A stretch of DNA of 7,683 nucleotides from an uncultured bacterium (lineage in GTDB: Bacteria > Actinomycetota > Coriobacteriia > Coriobacteriales > Eggerthellaceae), in assembly GCA_947649215.1 (NCBI GenBank), contig CANSQW010000050.1, positions 1 to 7,683 on the forward strand, written 5' to 3'. A program made the position numbers and the translations under genes. Below the pieces are notes generated by a model. That model ran no database searches and had not been told where the DNA came from. It saw only the letters and a program-made list of their open reading frames with translations. Below are positions 1-6,020 of the stretch, piece by piece. How positions within the stretch are numbered: position 1 is the stretch's first letter; every line of letters starts with the position of its first letter.

Positions 1-1576
1 TTGCAGCCGCGACGTTCTGCACGCAGGCAGCGTTGGACAACGCAGCTAAGCCGTCGTTGTTTCTATGGTTGACATCGGCCCCAGCATTCGCGAGAGCATT
101 GATTTTCTCCGCCGCATCTCGCCAACTTATAGCGGCATAGTGCAAGGAGATTTGCCCCTCATCGTCAATCTGGTTGACGTTTGCCCCGAGCGAAATTAAA
201 TATTCGACCACTTCTACGGAGGCATTGGCGCAAGCCATCATAAGCATACTATGCCGATTTGCGCCTTCCGGCCCTATCCTGACCGAAAGATTGCTTTGGA
301 CAAAGTCTTCGCTTGCCTTCAGAACATCCAAATCTGAGAAAGCGCAAGCATTAACGCAGTTGATTACTGCACGCTTCCGACTATCCGCCGGCTCAAGAGG
401 GCGGCACTCCTCATGCCATCCCTCCCGACGATTCTTTTGGCGGCCAAGCATGTCCTCATAGCGCCGCCTCTTTTTTTCGACCACACCAAGGCCTTGCTCG
501 AATGCAGCCTTAATATCGCGGTTCGTCATCGACTGAGCGATTTCTCGCGCACTCAGGCCTTCGTCATTCTTCGCATCGACATCAGCGCCTGCCTCAATCA
601 GGAACATGATCGCTCTTTCGCAGTTACGCCGAGCGTTATCACCAGTAAGGAATTGAACGAGAGGGATGTTGCCCAAAGCATCGGTCGCATTTACATCCGC
701 CCCGAAATGCTCGAGAAGGCAAACAAAAGCGACCTCCTTGCAGTAAAACAGAGGCGTTCGGCCATCGGCGCTTCTCTCGTTCGGATCAGCACCGGAATCC
801 AGAAGCGAAATCGCCTTTTCGAAATCTCCCTTCGCGCATGCTGCCGACAACTCCGGCAGCTCAGAGGGAGAAGCTGGCCCATTCGACGAAGCAGGGCCAG
901 CCTCAGGCTCGCTCTGCTCTGCAGCTTGAGCAAAAGCCACCACCGAGCCGAAGTTGCCGCGTCTCTTCGCCCTGTCGAGGGGAGTTTCTCCCTGCTTGTT
1001 GGCATGGCTCAGATCAGTACCGCATCTGACAAGCAACTCGATCTCATCCAAGCTGTTCGCGTCAATTGAACCGATGATCGGAAGGTCTCCATCATCATCT
1101 GGAATGTTGGGGTCAGCACCATGATCGAGGAGCACCCGCATAGCGGCCACCCCATCGGCAAAAGCCAAGGGCGTACCAAAGGACTTTCTTAAATTGGGAT
1201 CAGCGCCGTGCTCGAGCAGAAACGATACCAGCTCGACATTTCCGCGATTTGCCGCATTGGTCAAGGCCGATTCCCCATTACCCTGGCACAAATTGACGTC
1301 GGCACCGTACTCAACGAGAAGCTCCGAGATGGGGAGGCTGCCCATTACGGCCGCTTGGACTATCGGGGTTATGGTGTATACGGGATTGGGAACGGTGATC
1401 GAGTCGTTGTTCTCTTCATAGGTATATCTTTTGTTAGGGCTCTCCCCTTGTTCCAGCCCCCGCTTCACAAGCTCTGGATTGTTCTTGACAATGCCCATCG
1501 TCAGCAGGGAGCCCTTGAAGAGACTCTCGAGCTCAAAGAGTTGCCAACGCCCAAACGCACTTTCTGAATCAAACAT
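1..1576 (-). CDS. Ankyrin-repeat protein, 3' end beyond window
   Basis: Reading from ATG at 1576 to the left edge gives 525 codons without a stop, so the C-terminus lies outside the window. The start follows a GGAG SD about 7 bases away (1584-1587). Ankyrin signatures recur: GADVN at 91-95, GADPN at 124-128, 153-157 and 262-266, GADVN at 292-296, GADVD at 330-334, GANVN at 464-468 and GADVN at 499-503, with TPL and AA helix motifs between. I count roughly 12-14 repeats in three blocks: about 22-217, 243-366 and 401 to the edge. A Pro/Ser/Glu/Ala-rich linker (218-242) and a highly charged linker (367-400, with KKRRR) separate them. No signal peptide or membrane segment is visible, so it is probably cytosolic. 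Ankyrin repeats mediate protein-protein contacts; no catalytic domain is seen and the partner is unknown. Base composition is much less GC-rich than the genes to the right, which suggests transfer. The family call is firm, the role is not. Confidence 0.9.
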   Translation of the reverse strand, partial: MFDSESAFGRWQLFELESLFKGSLLTMGIVKNNPELVKRGLEQGESPNKRYTYEENNDSITVPNPVYTITPIVQAAVMGSLPISELLVEYGADVNLCQGNGESALTNAANRGNVELVSFLLEHGADPNLRKSFGTPLAFADGVAAMRVLLDHGADPNIPDDDGDLPIIGSIDANSLDEIELLVRCGTDLSHANKQGETPLDRAKRRGNFGSVVAFAQAAEQSEPEAGPASSNGPASPSELPELSAACAKGDFEKAISLLDSGADPNERSADGRTPLFYCKEVAFVCLLEHFGADVNATDALGNIPLVQFLTGDNARRNCERAIMFLIEAGADVDAKNDEGLSAREIAQSMTNRDIKAAFEQGLGVVEKKRRRYEDMLGRQKNRREGWHEECRPLEPADSRKRAVINCVNACAFSDLDVLKASEDFVQSNLSVRIGPEGANRHSMLMMACANASVEVVEYLISLGANVNQIDDEGQISLHYAAISWRDAAEKINALANAGADVNHRNNDGLAALSNAACVQNVAAA

Positions 1577-1662
1577 ATCGCTTCTCCGCCTCCACTCGCC
1601 TTAAGAGCTTTGGTGGACGACCCGAGAAAGAGCGACTTGAAGAGGAGGACATCCACCCTTGT
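1577..1662 (-). promoter_or_regulatory. Putative leader of the ankyrin gene
   Basis: This non-coding stretch lies between the ankyrin start codon and the long hairpin. On the minus strand it contains GGAGG (1589-1593) and GGAG (1584-1587) as SD candidates. A complementary CCTCC lies at 1644-1648, and a GTGGA/TCCAC-type pair (arms 1612-1617 and 1652-1657) could fold the leader. The CCTCC block could in principle mask the SD. No convincing -10/-35 pair was found. Treating it as a leader is inference. Confidence 0.3.
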
Positions 1663-1768
1663 CGCCAGACAACCCTGTAAATACGCAACCACGTATTAGA
1701 GGACGGATAGATGCCCTCCTTAACCGTGGTTGGCGTAAAGCTAACAGTTCTTATTGGGTTGTCTGGCG
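1663..1768. repeat. 106-base long imperfect inverted repeat (hairpin)
   Basis: The outer arms CGCCAGACAACCC (1663-1675) and GGGTTGTCTGGCG (1756-1768) are perfect 13-base complements. Inside them pair TAA/TTA (1678-1680 with 1751-1753) and TACGC plus AACCACG (1682-1693) with CGTGGTT and GCGTA (1725-1737, one bulged G). Further in, TTA-AGGA (1696-1703, one bulge) pairs with TCCTTAA (1717-1723), and GG pairs with CC. The loop is ATAGATG (1707-1713). This makes about 37 base pairs in one rod. Size and shape recall an integron attC site or a miniature inverted-repeat element, but no attC core GTTRRRY matches, no flanking target duplication is evident and no recombinase is nearby. It could equally be a structured leader RNA or a bidirectional terminator-like element. 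The pairing is seen directly; the function is unknown. Confidence 0.7.
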
Positions 1769-1944
1769 CAAGCAGTGTATCACAGGGCGCGCTAGGAGAA
1801 CTAGCCGGTTCGTATTATCGAAGCAGCTTCCAAGGCGAAGCGTTCGCAGGACAACAGGCTGTAAGAAGGCTGGTGACGCGTAGCGACCCACCAGGACGAG
1901 GGGCTATTCCCCGTCCGCCCAGAACTGGAGCAGCGCTTCGTTGA
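1711..1944 (+). CDS. Doubtful small ORF, 77 codons
   Basis: ATG at 1711 is preceded by GAGGA (1699-1703) at about 7-base spacing. The first part has a hydrophobic run with small residues (TVVGVKLTVLIGLSGASS, about residues 5-22) and then a plausible soluble stretch. From about residue 58 it becomes Pro/Arg-rich, as expected of antisense reading, and its last 41 bases overlap the hydrolase 3' end tail-to-tail. I recognise no family. In favour: the SD and the protein-like first 55 residues. Against: its start lies in the long hairpin and codons 1-20 fall within hairpin arms, which would constrain them. It could be chance, a relic, or a small membrane or secreted peptide divergent from the ankyrin gene. 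Confidence 0.18.
   Translation: MPSLTVVGVKLTVLIGLSGASSVSQGALGELAGSYYRSSFQGEAFAGQQAVRRLVTRSDPPGRGAIPRPPRTGAALR
1870..1894 (-). terminator. Weak terminator-like hairpin after hydrolase
   Basis: CTGGTG (1870-1875) pairs perfectly with CACCAG (1889-1894), and CGC/GCG pair inside. On the minus strand the hairpin starts about 10 bases after the hydrolase stop codon and is followed by CCTTCTTACAG, a poor U-tract. It may end the hydrolase transcript; the call is tentative. Confidence 0.35.
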
Positions 1945-2704
1945 AGCGGTCGGGGGCGTCCATGTTGGCGCAGTGGCCGGCGCCCTCCACGACTACTACC
2001 TGGCTGCCAGGCTCGGACGCGGCCCACGCTTGCACGGCCTCAAGCTCCAGGGGCAGATCGTGCTCGCCGCAGCCGATGAGCAGCGGATAGGCGCGAGGGC
2101 AGGGCTCGTGCTTGCCCACCAGCTTGCCCAAGGCTGCCAAGTGCCGCAGCGAGCGCTTGGGGAAACCGAGGTTGAGCTCGTAGAACTCCTGCTGCGCCCG
2201 CTCGGTGTGGGCTGAAATGGCCTTGTTGGCCTCGGCGAACCATCGCACCGACACGAGGGCCTTGCCCACCATGGCCATCTGAGCCGCGCCGTTGGCCTTG
2301 AGCAGCTCGGGATCGGGGCGCGTTATGTCGTAGGCGCCGAAGCAGGCCAGGGACGTCACCCGCTCCGGATAGACGCAGGCGAAATCCTGGGCCAGCACTC
2401 CGCCGAGCGACACGCCCACCACATGGGCCACGGCCGCGCCCTCGGCATCCAGAAGGGCGTTCAGCCACAAGGCCATGGATTCAAGGCTGTCGCCGCGGCG
2501 GGCCTCGGTCGAGTCGCCATGGCCGAGAATGTCCACAGTGATGACGCTGTAGCGCCCACGGAAGGCCTCCACCTGAGTCCGGAACATCCGATGGTCGACG
2601 AAGGCCGCGTGGAGCAGCAGCACCCACGGTGCCCCCTCGGTCTTGTCCACGTGATAAACGAGGGGAGCGCCCTCCACCTGGCGCCGCTGCATTCCCAGAC
2701 CCAT
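1904..2704 (-). CDS. Alpha/beta-fold hydrolase
   Basis: A 266-residue cytosolic protein, normal length for the alpha/beta hydrolase superfamily. The catalytic triad is readable: nucleophile Ser99 in GVSLGG (97-102), Asp216 in GEHD (213-216) and His244 in GAGHCAN (241-247). The oxyanion region after strand 3 is LLLHAAFVDHRMF (29-41), a variant of the usual HG motif like the HAGxADxRMW seen in many family members. DILGHGDS (58-65) is the conserved turn between strand 4 and helix A. The start ATG at 2704 has AAGGAG 8 bases upstream; Met5 lacks an equally good site. Substrate cannot be inferred: relatives include lactonases, esterases and haloperoxidase-like enzymes. It stands alone between the kinase terminator region and the low-GC ankyrin block, with no partner gene in an operon. 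Its codon use is host-like (GC-rich), unlike the ankyrin gene. Family call very secure, reaction unknown. Confidence 0.92.
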   Translation of the reverse strand: MGLGMQRRQVEGAPLVYHVDKTEGAPWVLLLHAAFVDHRMFRTQVEAFRGRYSVITVDILGHGDSTEARRGDSLESMALWLNALLDAEGAAVAHVVGVSLGGVLAQDFACVYPERVTSLACFGAYDITRPDPELLKANGAAQMAMVGKALVSVRWFAEANKAISAHTERAQQEFYELNLGFPKRSLRHLAALGKLVGKHEPCPRAYPLLIGCGEHDLPLELEAVQAWAASEPGSQVVVVEGAGHCANMDAPDRFNEALLQFWADGE

Positions 2705-2821
2705 AGCCCTATCTCCTTACGTTCTCGGCGCTCGAAGGGCTTGATCACATCGATAGCCAGATAGTCGAAAGCCTTCACGTTGCGCGCTGCCAAAGCGCAG
2801 TTGCCTTGCTTAGGCGATGCC

Positions 2822-2836
2822 AAAGATATCATCTTT
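2822..2836. promoter_or_regulatory. 15-base palindrome, possible operator
   Basis: AAAGAT-ATC-ATCTTT is a perfect 6-base inverted repeat with a 3-base centre, AT-rich within GC-rich surroundings and 118 bases upstream of the hydrolase start. Its size suits a dimeric regulator site. No clear promoter was identified next to it, so operator function is inference. Confidence 0.3.
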
Positions 2837-2960
2837 CAGCGGAACGAAGAAGCCGGGGCTCCTTTTGCGGGCAGCCCGGCTTCTTCTTCTCCACCGCCGC
2901 GCGTCGCTTCCTTCTCGCCAGCAGAAGGCCGGCGATTCCGACGAACGCAAGCCCTGGGAA
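2832..2960 (-). pseudogene. Sortase-anchor-like tail remnant in frame after kinase stop
   Basis: In the same frame as the kinase, immediately after its TGA, 43 open codons run to a TGA at 2829-2831. They begin FPG, then a hydrophobic stretch LAFVGIAGLLLA, then RRKRR, then AAVEKKKP. A short hydrophobic helix followed by an Arg/Lys cluster is how sortase-anchored surface proteins end, but no LPXTG-type motif or start codon is present, and the later codons run through the terminator hairpin. It may be the broken end of a lost surface-protein gene, left where the kinase cassette joined, or a coincidence. Low confidence. Confidence 0.25.
2846..2886 (-). terminator. Intrinsic terminator hairpin downstream of kinase
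   Basis: GAAGAAGCCGGGGCT (2846-2860) pairs with AGCCCGGCTTCTTC (2873-2886), leaving one bulged G and about a 12-base loop. The stem is long and GC-rich at its core, flanked by A/G- and T/C-rich runs as in bidirectional terminators. It lies 75 bases beyond the kinase stop and before the hydrolase, where minus-strand transcripts of the regulator/exporter/kinase set would be expected to end. Confidence 0.65.
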
Positions 2961-3833
2961 TCACCAGGTGAGGGTTATCTGGAGGTTGGCGCCGCGGATG
3001 GCGGCGGTTACGCGGAGGGCCATGCTGCGGGCGAGGCTGGCCACGACGGCCAGGCCCAGGCCCGAGCCGCCGCCGGCGCGAGCGGCGTCGGCCTGGTAGA
3101 AGCGCTCGAAGAGGCGGTCGGCGTCGATGGCGTCCGGGTCGGCCACGGCGTTGGAGAAGGTGAGGGAGCGACCGCGCTGGCGGATGGTGGGCGCGCCGCT
3201 TCCGTAGCGCAGGGCGTTGGCCACCAGGTTGTCGAAGATGCGCGCGAGGGCCTCGGCGTCAGCCTCCAGGAGCACGCCCTCGTCCTCGAAGTCCACGACA
3301 GGCTCCCAGCCGCGCTCCTCGAAGGCGGGGAAGTGGCCCACGAGCACCCCGGCCAGCACCTGGTGCACCTTGACGGGGCGCAGGTCGAGCTCGGCATCTG
3401 GGTCGTTGGCGCGCGCGTAGGCGAAGAGCTGGTCGAGCAGCGACTCCATGGCACCGAGCCGCGCGGCAGCGGCGTCCAGGTAGTGCGCGCGGCGGGCGGC
3501 GTCGGCCTCGTCGGCAGCCAGCTGCACGTAGCCGCGCGCGCCCATGAGCGGCGTGCGGATGTCGTGGGAGAGACTCGCCAGGTCGCGCTGGAAGTCGCGC
3601 TGTGCGGCCGCGGCGCCCCGCTGCTCCTCGTCGGCGCGGTCGAGCTCCGCGTTCACCGCGCGAGCCAGCTCCGCGAAGGAGCGTCCGGGCATCTCCGTGG
3701 TCATGCGCGCGTTCGACCGCACGCCGCGCGTGCGCAGGAACGCGGCCATCCTCCGCAGCTCGCGCCCGTAGGCGACGGCTACCGCGAGGCCGCACGCCGC
3801 GAGGCCCGCCAAGGCCAGCGCAAGTCCGATCAT
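2961..3833 (-). CDS. Sensor histidine kinase
   Basis: A 290-residue kinase from ATG at 3833. This start has GGAGG 4 bases upstream and begins directly with a membrane helix; the frame is open further upstream (to an ATG at 3995), but that stretch is low-complexity and holds the 32-base repeats. Domains: one transmembrane helix (about 2-22), a short basic juxtamembrane region, then the dimerisation domain with the phospho-acceptor His90 in SLSHDIRTPL. The ATPase domain has an N-box IFDNLVANALRYG (Asn202), an F-box LFERFYQADAAR (241-252) and a G2 box GSGLGL (256-261). The usual G1 box (DxGxG) is absent, replaced by SNAVADPDAI; such kinases with a degenerate G1 occur in antibiotic- and lantibiotic-responsive systems. 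There is no extracellular sensor domain, so signal input may come through the membrane or the exporter. Its likely partner is the regulator at 6282-7142, separated by the exporter genes. It may have its own promoter in the 214-base gap upstream. Confidence 0.93.
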   Translation of the reverse strand: MIGLALALAGLAACGLAVAVAYGRELRRMAAFLRTRGVRSNARMTTEMPGRSFAELARAVNAELDRADEEQRGAAAAQRDFQRDLASLSHDIRTPLMGARGYVQLAADEADAARRAHYLDAAAARLGAMESLLDQLFAYARANDPDAELDLRPVKVHQVLAGVLVGHFPAFEERGWEPVVDFEDEGVLLEADAEALARIFDNLVANALRYGSGAPTIRQRGRSLTFSNAVADPDAIDADRLFERFYQADAARAGGGSGLGLAVVASLARSMALRVTAAIRGANLQITLTW

Positions 3834-3903
3834 CGGCCCTCCTTCCTCAGCCGCCCCTGGCGGCCGGCCTTCCCCTCCCCGCGCCTTTACGCAGTTCGCG
3901 CCC

Positions 3904-4042
3904 GTCGGCGCCCCAGCAGCCTGAGGGACGCCGCGGACGGCGCCCCATCGTACCAGGACGCCCCGCAGACGGCGCCCTGTCATACCGGGAGCCACCGAGG
4001 GCGGCGCCCCATCGGCACGCGGGCGCCCTCCGTCGGCGCCCC
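3904..4042. repeat. Five-copy 32-base phased array of GNCGGCGCCC
   Basis: GTCGGCGCCCC (3904), GACGGCGCCCC (3936), GACGGCGCCC (3968), GGCGGCGCCCC (4000) and GTCGGCGCCCC (4032) begin at exactly 32-base intervals. The other ~21 bases of each unit are degenerate but related in places: units 2 and 4 share CGGCGCCCCATCG, and units 2 and 3 share TACC. The array spans the gap between the permease stop and the kinase start. Thirty-two bases is about three helical turns, so the GGCGCC palindromes face the same side. It is not protein-coding as a repeat (32 is not a multiple of 3) and not a CRISPR array (short repeat core, related spacers). Regulatory binding, or decay of a tandem duplication, are both possible. 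Confidence 0.75.
4021..4041 (-). terminator. GC hairpin just after permease stop
   Basis: GGGCGCC (4021-4027) and GGCGCCC (4035-4041) form a perfect 7-base-pair stem with a CTCCGTC loop, 7 bases beyond the permease stop on the minus strand. There is no U-tract, and the arms belong to the 32-base array, so it may only attenuate transcription into the kinase or protect an mRNA 3' end. Confidence 0.3.
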
Positions 4043-4047
4043 CGCCG

Positions 4048-5031
4048 CTACAGGTCGCGACGCCGGCAGACGGCGAACGTCAGCGCGCCGCAGACCGCGA
4101 GCCAGATCAGCAGCACCGCCAAGACGGCCACGCCGACCGGCGCCCCGGCGAAGCCGAGCGCGCCGCCAGGGACGGCGAGCTGCGCCGCTCCCGGCGCCAG
4201 CAGGTTCAGGGCGCCAGACGGCAGCCAGGCGGGAAGGGCGTCCATCCACGGCAGGACGCGCCCGAAGTACGCGAGCGCCTGGGCGAGCAGCGCGCCGAAC
4301 ATGGAGGACGACACCACAATCGCCTCGGCGATGCCGGCGGCCTTGCTGCGCGTGAGCCAGACGACGAGCGCCGTCAGCCACGCGTAGACGGTGGCCGAGA
4401 GCCAGGTCAGCAGCATCCATAGTAGCAGGCCGCCAACGGCCTCGTCGGCGCGGTAGCTGATGCCCGCCAGGGCGAAGGACGCCGCGCACGACACGGCTAG
4501 CACTATCAGGAACCAGAGCGCCATCAGGGACGCCAGCAGCAGCTTCTCGCCATAGTAGGCGACGCGGGCGCGACGGGTCATCGTCAGGTTCCGGACGAAG
4601 TGCGTCTCGAAGTCGGCCGAGAAGAACAACGCCACCAGCAAAGACGCGGTCACGGCGAGGAACCCACCGCTCACGAACCCCGAACCGAACAGCCCGGTGA
4701 GGCTGCCGAATTGCCGCATCTCGGCGGACACATCCCGGAAGTCGTCGACGGTGGGCACCTCGCGGAATCCGTCGGCGCGGACGGAAGTGCCAGGGCCCTG
4801 CACCGTGACGGCGAAGCTCTCCTCCGCCTCCTCACGCGGCATCAGCTCGCTCTGCACCTCGTCGACCGTCATCATCTCGGTCTGGGCGTAAAACGCCAGG
4901 AAGTCGGGCTGCGTCACCCAATGGAGCATGCCCGCCGCGAAGGCCATGCACGCCACGAGCACAACGCTCATCACCCACAGCGCCTTGCCGCGAATGAGCC
5001 GGTAGAGGTCTGATCTCAGCAGGTTAAGCAT
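4048..5031 (-). CDS. ABC-2-type permease of peptide/antibiotic exporter
   Basis: A 327-residue integral membrane protein with six predicted helices: about 18-38, 115-137, 163-190, 198-226, 231-257 and 295-321. An acidic loop of about 75 residues (39-114) between helices 1 and 2 probably lies outside the membrane. The N-terminus MLNLLRSDLYRL is the typical cytoplasmic coupling segment of ABC-2 permeases from bacitracin/lantibiotic-type exporters, and the C-terminus ends in RRRDL. ATG at 5031 has GGAGG 4 bases upstream and overlaps the ATPase stop by 8 bases (ATGCTTAA), so the two are translationally coupled. Only one permease gene is present, unlike LanFEG systems with two, so the working transporter probably uses two copies of it. 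Substrate not determinable; the adjacent two-component genes suggest a membrane-active peptide or cell-wall antibiotic. Confidence 0.88.
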   Translation of the reverse strand: MLNLLRSDLYRLIRGKALWVMSVVLVACMAFAAGMLHWVTQPDFLAFYAQTEMMTVDEVQSELMPREEAEESFAVTVQGPGTSVRADGFREVPTVDDFRDVSAEMRQFGSLTGLFGSGFVSGGFLAVTASLLVALFFSADFETHFVRNLTMTRRARVAYYGEKLLLASLMALWFLIVLAVSCAASFALAGISYRADEAVGGLLLWMLLTWLSATVYAWLTALVVWLTRSKAAGIAEAIVVSSSMFGALLAQALAYFGRVLPWMDALPAWLPSGALNLLAPGAAQLAVPGGALGFAGAPVGVAVLAVLLIWLAVCGALTFAVCRRRDL

Positions 5032-5938
5032 GGCGCCTCCCCTCCATCAGCTCCACGAAGTAGTCCTCCAAATCGCGCCGATGCGGCGAAAACTCCAGGA
5101 TGACCTGCCCCGCCGCCTTGAGCGCCTGGGCCACGGACTCGGCGTCGTAGGCCCCGGAGACGATGATGGCCTGGTCGGGCTCGGCGCGGTAGGTGGCCGC
5201 GGGCAGCGCCTCCTGCAGCTGAGCCAACGTGCGCGACGGGTCGGTCGTGCGCACGCGCAGGCTCTCGCCGCATTCGGCTTGCACCTGGTCGGCCGTCATC
5301 TCACGCACCATGGTGCCCTCGGCGATGACGCCGTAGCGCGTGACCATGCGATCGAGCTGGTCGAGCACGTGCGAGCTCACCACCACGGTCACGCCGAACA
5401 CCTCGTTCAGACGCACGAGCAGGTTGCGCATGGCGCGCGTGCCCTCCGGATCGAGGCCGTTGAAGGGCTCGTCCAGCAGCAGCACGTCCGGACTGCCGAG
5501 GAGCGCCAGCGCCAGACCGAGGCGCTGCTTCATGCCGAGGGAGAAGCCCTTCGCCTTCTTGCCCTCCGCGTAGTCGAGGCCCACCAGGCGCAGAACCTCA
5601 TGGCAGCGCTCGCGCGCATCCACGATACCGACCGCCAGGGCCTTCGCCATCAGGTTGTCGAAGGCGGAGAGGTTGGGCAGCAGCCCCGGCTCCTCGATGA
5701 GCGCGCCCACGCGCAACCCGCCCGGCGTCTCCGCGCCTTTCTCGTCCCCGAACAGGCATATCTCGCCAGCAGTCGGCGTCACCAGACCGCAGATCATCTT
5801 CATGACCGTCGACTTGCCCGCGCCGTTCTTCCCGACGAACCCGTAGATGTCGCCGCGCGCCACGGTCATGTCGAACCGGTCGACCACGCGGCGGCCGCGA
5901 TACTCCTTGGCCAGGCCGCGCACCTCTATCACGCCCAT
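5024..5938 (-). CDS. ABC exporter ATP-binding protein, LanF/BcrA-like
   Basis: A 304-residue ATPase with all nucleotide-binding motifs: Walker A GKNGAGKST (36-44), signature FSLGMKQR (132-139), Walker B VLLLDEP (152-158) with catalytic Glu157, D-loop GLDPEG (161-166) and switch His190 in SSHVLDQLD. In place of the Q-loop glutamine it has IEEPGL (81-86), the E-loop form described for LanF immunity ATPases such as NukF and shared with BcrA-like proteins. The last 80 or so residues form the C-terminal extension common in BcrA/LanF proteins. ATG at 5938 follows AAGGGAG 4 bases upstream. It is the first gene of a coupled pair with the permease; the upstream 343-base gap contains its probable promoter. 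Predicted role: powering export or membrane removal of an antimicrobial peptide. Family certain, substrate inferred only from class. Confidence 0.95.
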   Translation of the reverse strand: MGVIEVRGLAKEYRGRRVVDRFDMTVARGDIYGFVGKNGAGKSTVMKMICGLVTPTAGEICLFGDEKGAETPGGLRVGALIEEPGLLPNLSAFDNLMAKALAVGIVDARERCHEVLRLVGLDYAEGKKAKGFSLGMKQRLGLALALLGSPDVLLLDEPFNGLDPEGTRAMRNLLVRLNEVFGVTVVVSSHVLDQLDRMVTRYGVIAEGTMVREMTADQVQAECGESLRVRTTDPSRTLAQLQEALPAATYRAEPDQAIIVSGAYDAESVAQALKAAGQVILEFSPHRRDLEDYFVELMEGRRHA

Positions 5939-5969
5939 GGATCTCCCTTCAACTCTCCTTACTCTAACG

Positions 5970-6015
5970 AGTATCGCCGCAAGAGATTAAGAAGTTCCCG
6001 GGCAATCATTAAGAA
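5970..6015 (-). promoter_or_regulatory. Putative activated promoter of exporter operon with direct repeats
   Basis: On the minus strand, TTCTTAAT occurs twice (6008-6015 and 5986-5993), 22 bases apart start to start, i.e. two helical turns. Downstream is a GATACT -10 candidate (5970-5975), 10 bases past the nearer repeat, and no recognisable -35. Direct repeats on one face in place of a -35 are typical of OmpR-family activated promoters, and such a regulator is the next gene upstream. The -10 lies about 32 bases from the ATPase start. The repeats are seen; the binding is inferred. Confidence 0.45.
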
Positions 6016-6020
6016 AGTGT

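Noticed and set aside
1663..1768. Integron attC site
   Set aside because: Shape and length fit, but the end sequences do not give the RYYYAAC/GTTRRRY cores, and there is no integrase or cassette series.
1659..1883. Arg-rich plus-strand ORF of 74 codons starting with TTG
   Set aside because: It has a rare start codon with a long SD spacing, spans both hairpin arms and shows no recognisable features.
1904..1925. Terminator at the hydrolase stop (GGGG/CCCC pairing around 1900-1912)
   Set aside because: The stem is short and bulged, overlaps the stop codon and has no U-run; the hairpin at 1870-1894 is the better candidate.
2461..2832. Minus-strand ORF starting inside the palindrome and running into the hydrolase in another frame
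   Set aside because: It has no good SD, overlaps the hydrolase by over 240 bases out of frame, and only its first 40 or so residues look protein-like.
3834..3995. N-terminal extension of the histidine kinase to ATG 3995
   Set aside because: The added 54 residues are low-complexity and overlap the 32-base array, while ATG 3833 has a strong SD and starts directly with a membrane helix.
3904..4042. CRISPR array
   Set aside because: The conserved core is only about 10-11 bases, the intervening segments are themselves related, and no cas gene is present.
2817..4355. Long 512-codon plus-strand ORF
   Set aside because: It is antisense to the kinase and permease, and its Arg/Ala/Gly-rich sequence is typical of GC-rich shadow frames; the minus-strand genes carry clear motifs.
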